From HGM05190 sp964394205 (GTDB lineage: Bacteria > Bacteroidota > Bacteroidia > Bacteroidales > Muribaculaceae): a DNA stretch of 15,263 nucleotides. The translations under genes were made by a program, and so were the position numbers. The DNA is taken from NCBI GenBank assembly GCA_964394205.1, contig CAYMVS010000054.1, forward strand, positions 1 to 15,263, written 5' to 3'. Of the stretch, positions 7,618 through 15,152 are shown in pieces; the stretch's first letter is position 1; every line of letters starts with the position of its first letter. The notes below the pieces were generated by a model. It was not told where the DNA came from and ran no database searches. It saw nothing but the letters and a program-made list of their open reading frames with translations.

Positions 7618-8800
7618 ACATATCATCTTAGGTATCACCGGCGGTATAGCGGCCTATAAGTCGGTCACCCTGCTCAGGCTGCTCATTAAGGCCGGAGCCG
7701 AGGTGCAGGTGGTGATCACCCCTGCCGGCAAGCAGTTTATCACCCCGGTGACACTGTCGGCCCTGTCGGGCAAACCGGTGATAAGCGAGTTTTTCACCGC
7801 CAACACCGGCGAGTGGCACAGCCATGTCGACCTGGGTCTCTGGGCCGACGCTATGGTCATAGCGCCCGCCACCGCCTCGACCATAGGCAAGATGGCCAAC
7901 GGCATTGCCGACAATATGCTGGTGACCACCTACCTGTCGGCCAAAGCGCCCGTCTTTGTCGCGCCGGCGATGGATCTTGACATGATGGCCCACCCCTCCA
8001 CCGTGGCCAACATCGAGCGCCTGCGCTCCTACGGCAACATCATCATCGAGCCAAAAGCCGGCGAGCTTGCAAGCCACCTCGTCGGCAAAGGGCGCATGGA
8101 GGAGCCCGAGGAGATCGCCGCCACTCTCGACCGCTATTTTGACTCGGCCACGGCTCTCGCCGGCAAAAAAATCCTCATTACCGCCGGCCCTACATACGAA
8201 AAGATTGACCCGGTTCGTTTTATAGGTAACTATTCAACCGGGAAAATGGGATATGCCCTTGCTGCCGAGGCCGCCGGGCGCGGCGCCGAGGTGACCCTTG
8301 TCAGCGGGCCGGTCTCGCTCAGCCTCAACCACCCCCGCGTCAAGATAGTGAAAGTGGAGAGCGCCGTGCAGATGTGTCAGGCATGTGTCGATGCTTTTTC
8401 CGGCAGCGATATAGCCATCCTCTGTGCCGCCGTGGCCGACTATGCGCCGGTCAGTGTGGCTTCCTCCAAAATCAAGCGCGAGCACACGGCGGTACCGGTC
8501 ATCGAGCTCAAAAAAAACCCCGACATAGCGGCCACCCTCGGGGCGATGAAACAACCCCGCCAGGTGACTGTAGGGTTTGCCCTTGAGACCGACAACGAGA
8601 TGGCAAACGCCGCCGAAAAGCTTGAGCGCAAAAATCTTGACGCAATCGTGCTCAACTCGCTGCGCGATGCCGGGGCCGGCTTTGGCACCGACACCAACAA
8701 GGTGACGATTATATATCGCCAAAACGCCACCCCTGTCGAGCTTCAGCTGATGCCCAAGGCACAGGTGGCGGCGGCCATCCTTGACAATATCCCGGTCTAA
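7604..8800 (+). CDS. coaBC: Bifunctional CoaBC (Dfp): PPC synthetase / decarboxylase
   Basis: CoaBC joins 4'-phosphopantothenate to cysteine (CoaB) and decarboxylates the product using FMN (CoaC), giving 4'-phosphopantetheine for coenzyme A. The 398 residues hold a CoaC flavoprotein domain (about 1-180: GITGGIAAYKS at 10-20, catalytic His about 74 in WHSHVDLG, PAMDLDM at 121-127). The CoaB domain follows (about 187-398: TAGPTYEKIDPVRFIGNYSTGKMG at about 193-216, with N209 matching the acyl-phosphate site, and K289/K291 in SKIKR). The CoaC substrate flap that reads ACGDIGPGRM in E. coli reads ASHLVGKGRM here (156-165), so the usual catalytic cysteine position is a serine. PAMD replaces the PXMN of E. 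coli, which I recall as common in Bacteroidetes. Confidence 0.96.
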   Translation: MLKGKHIILGITGGIAAYKSVTLLRLLIKAGAEVQVVITPAGKQFITPVTLSALSGKPVISEFFTANTGEWHSHVDLGLWADAMVIAPATASTIGKMANGIADNMLVTTYLSAKAPVFVAPAMDLDMMAHPSTVANIERLRSYGNIIIEPKAGELASHLVGKGRMEEPEEIAATLDRYFDSATALAGKKILITAGPTYEKIDPVRFIGNYSTGKMGYALAAEAAGRGAEVTLVSGPVSLSLNHPRVKIVKVESAVQMCQACVDAFSGSDIAILCAAVADYAPVSVASSKIKREHTAVPVIELKKNPDIAATLGAMKQPRQVTVGFALETDNEMANAAEKLERKNLDAIVLNSLRDAGAGFGTDTNKVTIIYRQNATPVELQLMPKAQVAAAILDNIPV

Positions 8801-8809
8801 CATCCTTTT

Positions 8810-9736
8810 ATGAACATGAACAGACCACTCTTTTATCTCTTTCTCTCAATCACAGTCCTGCTCCTGCCGCCGCTGACCGGCGCCGCCCAGGAGCTCAACT
8901 GCACTGTCGAGGTTAACTCGTCGCAGGTGCAGAACACCGGCAGCAAGCAGATTTTTGAAACTCTTCAGGGAGCCATCAATGACTACATGAACGAGACAAA
9001 GTTTACCAACGCCCAGTTTGCCGCCAACGAGAAGATCGAGTGCAAACTCTTCCTGACCGTCAAGGAATATGACGACACAAAGATAAGCGGCGACCTGCAG
9101 CTCCAGTCAACGCGGCCGGTCTACAACAGCAGCTACTCGTCAACGGTTCTCAACTTCAAAGACACCAAAATAGAGTTTACCTATCAGGAAAACGAGCCCC
9201 TCATCTTCAGCGAGAACAACATGGAGAGCAACCTGACGGCGATACTCAACTTCTATGCCTATCTTATTATCGCTCTTGACTTTGACACATTCTCGCCACG
9301 CGGCGGCAACCCCTACTGGGAGCGCGCCGAGCAGGTGGTGAGGCTGGCTCAATCGTCGGGCGAGACGGGATGGAAACAGTTTGAAGACTCCAAAAACCGC
9401 GCCGCCGTGCTGAGCGCCTATACCGACCCGTCAACCTCGAGCCTGCGCGACATGCTCTACACCTACCACCGCCGCGGGCTCGACGAGATGTCGGTCAGCC
9501 CCGACAAGGGACGCGCCTCGATCACCGAGAGCCTCAGCGCCCTCAAGAAAGTCTTTGAGGTGGCACCGATGTCGGTGGGCCTCTCGATGTTTAAGGATGC
9601 CAAGCTCGACGAGCTGGTAAATGTCTACACCAAAAGCCCTCAGGACGAGCGTGACAATGTCTATGAGCTGCTTTACTCTCTTTACCCTACCGAGCAAACC
9701 CGTCTTGAAATGATAAAGAAAGGGGTCAACAAGTAA
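8810..9736 (+). CDS. porD: DUF4835 family protein, type IX secretion PorD-like
   Basis: This 308-residue exported protein belongs, by overall look, to the Bacteroidetes-only DUF4835 family, now often named PorD, an accessory protein of the type IX secretion/gliding system. A signal peptide covers about residues 1-27 (charged start, hydrophobic SITVLLLPPLTG, cleavage near GAAQ). Family-like features are the start of the mature protein with LNCTVEVNSSQVQ, a strand-rich middle with RPVYNSSYSSTVLNF, FYAYLIIALDFDTFSPRGG, and the C-terminal PTEQTRLEMIKKG-like end. The order coaBC-porD-recN is one I recall as common in Bacteroidetes. Molecular function is not well defined, and periplasmic location is inferred. 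Two close ATGs (8810, 8816) leave the start uncertain by two residues. No other secretion genes are in the window. Confidence 0.82.
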   Translation: MNMNRPLFYLFLSITVLLLPPLTGAAQELNCTVEVNSSQVQNTGSKQIFETLQGAINDYMNETKFTNAQFAANEKIECKLFLTVKEYDDTKISGDLQLQSTRPVYNSSYSSTVLNFKDTKIEFTYQENEPLIFSENNMESNLTAILNFYAYLIIALDFDTFSPRGGNPYWERAEQVVRLAQSSGETGWKQFEDSKNRAAVLSAYTDPSTSSLRDMLYTYHRRGLDEMSVSPDKGRASITESLSALKKVFEVAPMSVGLSMFKDAKLDELVNVYTKSPQDERDNVYELLYSLYPTEQTRLEMIKKGVNK

Positions 9737-9749
9737 TAATCTAACCTTT

Positions 9750-11417
9750 ATGTTGCAGCAACTTTCCATTTCAAACTACGCCCTGATTGACTCAATACAG
9801 ATTGACTTCTCCCGCGGGCTTAACATAATCACCGGCGAGACCGGCGCCGGCAAGTCGATAATGCTCGGGGCGCTCTCGCTCATTCTCGGCGAGCGGGCCG
9901 ACTCGCGCTCGGTGGCCAACCACGACGCCAAGTCGGTCATCGAGGCCATCTTTGACATCACCCTCTATCCCGCCATCAAGAGTTATTTTGACGAGAACGA
10001 CCTTGAGTGGGACCCGAAGGTATGTATCCTCAGGCGCGAGATCTCACCCACGGGACGCTCACGCGCCTTTGTGAACGACTCGCCGGTGACCTTGGCCACA
10101 CTGCGCGGCGTGGCAATCCAACTGATCGACATTCATTCCCAACACCAGAATCTGCTTCTGGCCAACCCGGTTTATCAACTGCAGGTCATCGATCACCTTG
10201 CCGACAACCGCGGGTGCCTCGCCGAGCACGGGGCGCGTTTCACGGCCTTCCGTCAGGCCATGAAAAAGCTCAAGGCAGCCAAAATGAAACTTGAAAAAGA
10301 CCGCGCCGACGAGGAATACACCCGTTTTCAACTGGCTCAGCTCGAGGAGCTGTCGCTCATAGCGGGCGAGCAAACCGACCTTGAGCAACGGCGCGACACG
10401 CTGTCAAACCTCACTCAGCTCAAAACCTCGCTCGCCGAGGCTCTCGACCTGCTTGCCGACGGTCATGCCAACGCCCTCGAGCTTGTCGCCGATGCCCAGT
10501 CGCCAATCGATGCCCTGACATCAATCCTCCCCAGCGATGCCGATATCAGCCCCAGGCTTGACTCTCTGTCAATCGAGCTGAGCGACATCGTCAACACCTT
10601 GCGGCGCGCCGACGAGCGCCTGCAGGCCGACCCCGCCGAGCTGACAATGATTCAGGAGCGCCTGAGCGACATTTACTCTATGGAACATCGCCACAACGTC
10701 GACTCGGTGGAGGCGCTCATCGAGATACGCGACAATCTCGCGGCCAGACTCGCCGCCCTCGAGGGCAGCGACGATCACATCGCGGCCCTCGAGAAGGAGG
10801 CCCGGCGCACGCGTGCCCTTGCCCGCGAGAGCGCGGCCTCACTGACCCAAGCCCGACAGGAGGCGGCCAAAAAGCTGTCAACGGCGCTTTATGAGCTCGC
10901 GGCTCCCCTGGGCATGAAAAACCTGAAATGTGAAGTGACAGTCGCTCCCGCCGACCTCTCGGCCACCGGCGCCGACTCGGTCGAGATCTTAGCCGCCTTC
11001 AACAAGAACCAACCGCTCATGCCCATTGGCAACACCGCCTCGGGTGGCGAGATGTCACGCCTGATGCTTTGCGTCAAGTCGATTATTGCCTCAAAGATGC
11101 AGCTCCCCTCGATAATTTTTGACGAGATTGACACAGGAGTGTCGGGCGATGTGGCCTCGCGCATGGGGAGCATGATGCTCGACCTCGCCCGAAACATCCA
11201 GGTCATCGCCATCACCCATCTGCCTCAGGTTGCAGCCCGTGGCGAGACCCACTTCAAGGTCTACAAGGAGGATGACGAGCACTCAACCCACACGCGCATC
11301 ACCCGCCTCGACCATGCGGCGCGCGAGACCGAGATCGCCGTCATGCTCAGCGGAACGGCCGTAAGCAGCGAGGCGCGAGCCAACGCGCGATCGCTTTTGA
11401 GCGGAAACATCTCATAA
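9750..11417 (+). CDS. recN: DNA repair protein RecN
   Basis: RecN is an SMC-like ATPase that acts early in double-strand break repair, holding DNA ends or sister duplexes together for RecA-dependent recombination. The 555-residue length is typical. The N-terminal head has NYALIDSIQIDF and Walker A GETGAGKS (29-36), followed by the RecN-typical DIHSQHQNLLL. A charged, Ala/Leu/Glu-rich coiled-coil region spans roughly 165-390. The C-terminal head has signature SGGEMSRLML (431-440), Walker B IIFDEIDTGVSG (D458, E459) and the AITHLPQVAA switch region (H490). It starts 13 bases after porD. No LexA/SOS box is visible in the short gap, so expression would follow the operon promoter unless an internal promoter lies within porD. 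Confidence 0.97.
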   Translation: MLQQLSISNYALIDSIQIDFSRGLNIITGETGAGKSIMLGALSLILGERADSRSVANHDAKSVIEAIFDITLYPAIKSYFDENDLEWDPKVCILRREISPTGRSRAFVNDSPVTLATLRGVAIQLIDIHSQHQNLLLANPVYQLQVIDHLADNRGCLAEHGARFTAFRQAMKKLKAAKMKLEKDRADEEYTRFQLAQLEELSLIAGEQTDLEQRRDTLSNLTQLKTSLAEALDLLADGHANALELVADAQSPIDALTSILPSDADISPRLDSLSIELSDIVNTLRRADERLQADPAELTMIQERLSDIYSMEHRHNVDSVEALIEIRDNLAARLAALEGSDDHIAALEKEARRTRALARESAASLTQARQEAAKKLSTALYELAAPLGMKNLKCEVTVAPADLSATGADSVEILAAFNKNQPLMPIGNTASGGEMSRLMLCVKSIIASKMQLPSIIFDEIDTGVSGDVASRMGSMMLDLARNIQVIAITHLPQVAARGETHFKVYKEDDEHSTHTRITRLDHAARETEIAVMLSGTAVSSEARANARSLLSGNIS

Positions 11418-11427
11418 CCACCTAAGT

Positions 11428-12183
11428 ATGCAAAAAGAAGATTATATATTCGGCCTGCGCGCCGTCATGGAGGCCATCGAGGCCCGACGCGAAATTGACA
11501 AACTGATGATAGCCAAAGATGCCAAGGGCGAACTGGCTCTCGAGCTTATTGACAAGGCACGGCAAGCCGGCGTCTATGTGCAGCGCGTGCCGGTTGAGCG
11601 CATCAACCGGGTCACCCGCAAAAACCACCAGGGAGCCCTCGCCATCCTCTCGGCTGTCACCTACTACAATCTCGAGCACCTCGTGCCCGAGCTGTATGAG
11701 GCCGGCAAATTGCCCTTCATTGTGGTGCTCGATGGGATAACCGACGTTCGCAACTTCGGGGCAATCGCGCGCACGTGTGAGTGTGCCGGTGTCGATGCCA
11801 TCGTCATTCCCAAGCATGGCAGCGTGAGCGTGAGCGGCGATGCCATCAAGACATCGGCCGGGGCGCTCAACCACATGCCGGTTTGCCGCGAGAACAACCT
11901 CAGCCGCGCCGTCAAGTTTTTGAAAGACAACGGGTACCGCATAGTAGCCGTGAGCGAGAAGGCCGATTTCAACTACACGATGGGCTCTTACACCGACCCG
12001 GTTGCCTTGGTGATGGGAGCCGAGGATGTCGGCATCTCTCCCTCGGTCATGGGACTGTGTGACACAAAAGTGGCCATCCCCATGTTTGGCAAAATACAGT
12101 CGCTCAACGTCTCGTGTGCCGCCTCGGTGGTGATATATGAAGTTGTCAACCAGCGTCTCAAGGACAATCTCGAGGTGATATGA
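11428..12183 (+). CDS. rlmB: SpoU-family rRNA 2'-O-methyltransferase (RlmB-like)
   Basis: This 251-residue TrmH/SpoU methyltransferase is predicted to methylate the ribose of a 23S rRNA guanosine (G2251 in E. coli for RlmB) using S-adenosylmethionine. An N-terminal L30e-like substrate-binding domain (about 3-80, beginning DYIFGLRAVMEAI) precedes the knotted catalytic domain. The three SpoU motifs are clear: LDGITDVRNFGAIARTCE (101-118, with N109 and R115), VMGAEDVGIS (195-204) and the knot motif IPMFGKIQSLNVSCAAS (217-233). Length and N-terminal domain favour RlmB over TrmL or TrmH, but the exact target nucleotide cannot be fixed from sequence alone. Its stop codon overlaps the start of the next gene by four bases (ATGA). 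Confidence 0.9.
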   Translation: MQKEDYIFGLRAVMEAIEARREIDKLMIAKDAKGELALELIDKARQAGVYVQRVPVERINRVTRKNHQGALAILSAVTYYNLEHLVPELYEAGKLPFIVVLDGITDVRNFGAIARTCECAGVDAIVIPKHGSVSVSGDAIKTSAGALNHMPVCRENNLSRAVKFLKDNGYRIVAVSEKADFNYTMGSYTDPVALVMGAEDVGISPSVMGLCDTKVAIPMFGKIQSLNVSCAASVVIYEVVNQRLKDNLEVI

Positions 12184-13007
12184 CCGGAACGACACAAACC
12201 CTCACCGTGGCCCGCGTGGTCGACTTTGGCGCATATCTTGACGGCGCCCCCGGGTTGGGCGACATTCTGCTGCCCGCGCGGTACATCACCACCCCGCTCC
12301 ACCCCGGCGACACCGTCGATGTCTTCATCTATCTTGACTCCGAAGACCGCCCGGTCGCCACAACCGAGCGCCCGTTGGCCCGGGTTGGCGAGTTTGCCTG
12401 GCTGCGTGTCAAAGAGGTGAACAATGTGGGAGCATTTCTTGACTGGGGGTTGGCAAAAGACCTCATGGTGCCCTTCCGCGAGCAGAAGTCGCGCATGGTC
12501 GCGGGCCACAGCTACCCCGTCTATGTCTATCTCGACCACAACTCGGGACGCATTGTCGCCACAGCCAAACTTGAGAAATATCTGGGCAACGTCTTCCCCG
12601 CCTACCGTCACGGCCAGCAGGTTGACGGCATGGTCTACAGCCAAAGCCCTTTAGGGGCATCGGTAGTGGTCAACAATGCCCATCACGGCATCATCTATGC
12701 CGACTCGCTCACCGAGCCGCTCAGCCTGGGCCAACAGATTAAAGCCTATATCAAACATGTGCGCCCCGACGGGAAGCTCGACCTGACGCTGACACCCCCC
12801 TTGAGCGAGCGCATCACCCCCTTGGAGGAGCGCATACTGGCCGCCTTGCGACAGGCCGGAGGCACCCTGCCCTTAGGAGACAAAAGCGACCCCGAGGCCA
12901 TTTCACAAACCCTCGGTTGCTCAAAAAAAGACTTCAAGCGCGCCGTGGGCGCCCTTTACCGCAAGCATCTCGTCACCCCCGGCCCCTCCCAGACCACACT
13001 GCTGTAA
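12180..13007 (+). CDS. CvfB-like S1 RNA-binding protein with winged helix
   Basis: This 275-residue protein matches the CvfB/YitL family, in which S1-type OB folds bind RNA and a winged helix ends the chain. S1-like units span about 1-62, 70-132 and 145-205. The second has the family-typical GAFLDWGLAKDLMVPF (85-100), and the linker holds RIVATAKLEKYL. The tail (about 212-275, with PLEERILAALRQ and KKDFKRAVGALYRKHL) is the winged helix. In Staphylococcus a family member influences virulence and RNA turnover, but the function in Bacteroidales is not known. ATGA overlap with the rRNA methyltransferase gene indicates translational coupling and possibly related work on ribosomes or RNA. It is the last gene of the operon. 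Confidence 0.88.
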   Translation: MTGTTQTLTVARVVDFGAYLDGAPGLGDILLPARYITTPLHPGDTVDVFIYLDSEDRPVATTERPLARVGEFAWLRVKEVNNVGAFLDWGLAKDLMVPFREQKSRMVAGHSYPVYVYLDHNSGRIVATAKLEKYLGNVFPAYRHGQQVDGMVYSQSPLGASVVVNNAHHGIIYADSLTEPLSLGQQIKAYIKHVRPDGKLDLTLTPPLSERITPLEERILAALRQAGGTLPLGDKSDPEAISQTLGCSKKDFKRAVGALYRKHLVTPGPSQTTLL

Positions 13008-13222
13008 CAAATCCAATCCCCAACATCCTAAGGACGCCCATAACCCACGGCGCCCTGCGACACACTATTGCAAATTGTAAGAGCCGAGCCTGCGCTATTT
13101 GCAAGGGCTTCTTAGCGTTGCCTGTTTGGTATATTTGTTACATCGCTGACATTCAAGCAGTACAAAGGCTGAATGAGTAACCGAGAACCAAGAAAGAGCC
13201 AACAAAAAAAACTCTAACAATC
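13008..13222. other. Intergenic stretch with small inverted repeats and a -7-like box
   Basis: No supported gene lies here. The DNA starts GC-rich and becomes AT-rich towards 13200. It contains an 8-bp perfect inverted repeat TTGCAAAT/ATTTGCAA (13068-13075/13097-13104). A competing stem AAGAGCC/GGCTTCTT with one bulge (13079-13085/13106-13113) overlaps it. TATATTTG at 13130-13137 fits the Bacteroidetes -7 element, but no TTG lies 19-21 bases upstream. A plus-strand reading frame that runs through here to 13180 overlaps cvfB in another frame and has no support as a gene. Confidence 0.45.
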
Positions 13223-13276
13223 AAATGAACTGACCCCTAAAAGTTATCTATCAATCTTATAGGGGTCAGTTCATTT
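13223..13276. terminator. 17-bp perfect inverted repeat; likely bidirectional terminator, resembles IS3-family ends
   Basis: Left arm 13223-13239 and right arm 13260-13276 are perfect reverse complements over 17 bases (AAATGAACTGACCCCTA / TAGGGGTCAGTTCATTT) around a 20-base loop. The arm has A-rich and T-rich outer edges, and on the minus strand a run of eight T follows about ten bases after the stem (13203-13210 region). It lies between the convergent ends of the plus-strand operon and the minus-strand surface-protein gene, where a shared terminator is expected. The inner 48 bases begin TGAACTGACCCC and end GGGGTCAGTTCA. From memory this resembles terminal repeats of IS3-family elements (TG...CA ends), so it may be a relic or minimal element reused as a terminator. 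Confidence 0.65.
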
Positions 13277-13310
13277 AACCATCTCTACTGCTATAATGTT
13301 CCAACTGACA

Positions 13311-15152
13311 TCATTTGATAATCACCTTTTTGATGCGATTACCTTTTCGCAAAATATAGCATCCAGGACTTGCAGGAAGGTCGATTCTGAAACCTTGCAT
13401 ATTATAAACTTCAACTTCATGCGAATTGACATCAAAGTCTGAGGTATCGTCCACCTCAATGCAGTCAATTCCGGCATCATTCTCATCATCCACAATTATA
13501 GAGAACTTTCCCCATCCAATTGCTGTGGCATATTTTTCCATGCAGCCTTTAGGTACATGCAGTGTAATGGAGTTGATTGGACAAGCGACAAATGCATAAT
13601 ATTCATCAAACGACAGATTGTTCCATCCTGTATCAAGTTTGGGTGGAGTTGTCGCCTCGCAATATATGTCCGTCAACTTAGTACAATTTGCAAAGGTGTA
13701 TCCCGGAATTTTTGACACGTTCTTGGTAATACGGACCTTTTGAAGCTTTGTGCAGTATTGGAACCATCGGCCATCTCTATATCCATTAAACGTAGTTGGG
13801 AACTGCACTGATTCAATACTTCTACATTTATAAAAGGCAGTAAACGACATTGTTACCCCTTCTGGTAAAACTAAATTCACTATTTTTTCATTGTTTAAAT
13901 AGATATCACCTCCTGAATATCCAAACGGATTAGCACCGGAATTTTCTTTAAAATCAATACTACACCATTTCTGAAGATCAGAAATATATAGTTTATTTAT
14001 GGGACACTCCCAAAATGCGTCGCCATATATCTCTTTTACAGAACTTGGCATTGTGAATGACGATAAGTTTCTGCACCCATAGAAAGCACTGTTTTTTATG
14101 GTAGTTATTGTATTTGGCAACTTCACAGATGTCAATCCCGTGCAATTGTAGAACGCCTTTTCACCAATCTGAACAACAGAATATGTGGTATTTCCGATTT
14201 TCACAGATGATGGTATTACAATATCGCCTTTATATGAGCCTGACGAAGGAGCAATCACTTCAGCTGTTTTATTTGTTGCAGAAAGTATATTATATGTCAG
14301 TGAAACAGGGTCATCCTTTACATAATAGCTACAGGTCAAAACCTCTCCAGCATTACCTGAAGCGTTGTAGGCGCGTGCTTTAAGAGTAAATGAATCGTCT
14401 AACGTCAAATAGGACGAATATTTTGGAGAGCTTGTTGAAGGCGTAGTACCATCCTTTGTATATCGAATAGTTGCAGTGCTTTTAGAGGCGGTAAGATAAA
14501 TTTTTGTTCCTTTTTCGTAGGTTCCTGATGATGGAGATGCAGAAACAGTAGGAAGTTCATTGTCCGTGACCGTAACGTATACCGCATCTGAATTGCCATT
14601 ATCAAGTGTTACATAAATATATGTGGATCCCTCGGAATTTGCACGTAAAGTTGCTGTTTTGCCATTATCATTTATCACTTCAACAACGAAATGATTAGAT
14701 GATTTCCACTTGAATTTACCAGAACATTTCGGACTACTGGTTGTGGCTGTTACAGTTTTTATCTCATTTAAATTCATACTCATTGAATATGGCAGTGACA
14801 CGGTGCTTTCAGAACCATCGTCAGCCACATAGACTTTCCACGCTACTACGTCCTTATTAACCCCAGACGATGTTGTTCCATCTTTATAATAGTAAATGGT
14901 AGCCTGAATAATTGTGCCAGCAGACGGCGAAGGTTTGATTGCCTTGAAAAATCCTTTAGTTGAGTAGCTTGTAACAGTTGATGGCTCCACCACCGATGCA
15001 TCGTAATCCCACAAAACGGCCTGAATATTTCTATAACTCCCACCGCTACAAGTAATCTTATCGCCTACATTCACATTAAAGGTATCCTTATACGCAAAAC
15101 ACAGGGAGGGTATAAAACACAAAAGAAATAATGTAAAAATCCTGATTTTCAT
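13311..15152 (-). CDS. Secreted BspA-type leucine-rich repeat surface protein
   Basis: This is a 613-residue exported protein of unknown binding target. It has a signal peptide (1-20, cut after LCFA) and an Ig-like strand-rich region (about 27-197; its second half, ending VYVTVTD, looks Big_2-like). A chitobiase C-terminal-like module follows (about 201-279, with SSGTYEKGTKIYLTAS and IRYTKDGTTPSTSS), then BspA-type LRR_5 repeats (about 284-545, with IGEKAFYNCTGLTSVKLPNTI, AFYGCRNLSSFTMPSSV, YTFANCTKLTDIYC). The C-terminal tail, about 580-613 (VYNMQGFRI, PGCYILRKGNRIKKVIIK), resembles tails used for type IX-like sorting in Bacteroidetes. BspA relatives act in adhesion to host proteins or other cells. 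The DNA is clearly more AT-rich than its neighbours. No good Bacteroidetes promoter is visible in the 111 upstream bases before the window ends. Confidence 0.85.
   Translation of the reverse strand: MKIRIFTLFLLCFIPSLCFAYKDTFNVNVGDKITCSGGSYRNIQAVLWDYDASVVEPSTVTSYSTKGFFKAIKPSPSAGTIIQATIYYYKDGTTSSGVNKDVVAWKVYVADDGSESTVSLPYSMSMNLNEIKTVTATTSSPKCSGKFKWKSSNHFVVEVINDNGKTATLRANSEGSTYIYVTLDNGNSDAVYVTVTDNELPTVSASPSSGTYEKGTKIYLTASKSTATIRYTKDGTTPSTSSPKYSSYLTLDDSFTLKARAYNASGNAGEVLTCSYYVKDDPVSLTYNILSATNKTAEVIAPSSGSYKGDIVIPSSVKIGNTTYSVVQIGEKAFYNCTGLTSVKLPNTITTIKNSAFYGCRNLSSFTMPSSVKEIYGDAFWECPINKLYISDLQKWCSIDFKENSGANPFGYSGGDIYLNNEKIVNLVLPEGVTMSFTAFYKCRSIESVQFPTTFNGYRDGRWFQYCTKLQKVRITKNVSKIPGYTFANCTKLTDIYCEATTPPKLDTGWNNLSFDEYYAFVACPINSITLHVPKGCMEKYATAIGWGKFSIIVDDENDAGIDCIEVDDTSDFDVNSHEVEVYNMQGFRIDLPASPGCYILRKGNRIKKVIIK

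Noticed and set aside
11422..12195. Minus-strand open frame of 257 codons spanning the rRNA methyltransferase gene
   Set aside because: It covers almost exactly the same bases as the clear SpoU-family gene on the plus strand, and its protein has low-complexity His/Gly/Val composition with no family features.
1..13007. Anti-phage defence, CRISPR or other novel system within the GC-rich part
   Set aside because: Every gene from 141 to 13007 fits a known core or conserved family, and no spaced direct repeats, reverse transcriptase, toxin-antitoxin pair or recombinase is visible.
12917..13180. Plus-strand 87-codon frame ending in the intergenic stretch
   Set aside because: It starts inside the cvfB-like gene in another frame, has unnatural basic composition at first and no start signal. 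The last ~20 codons look vaguely protein-like but cannot be supported.
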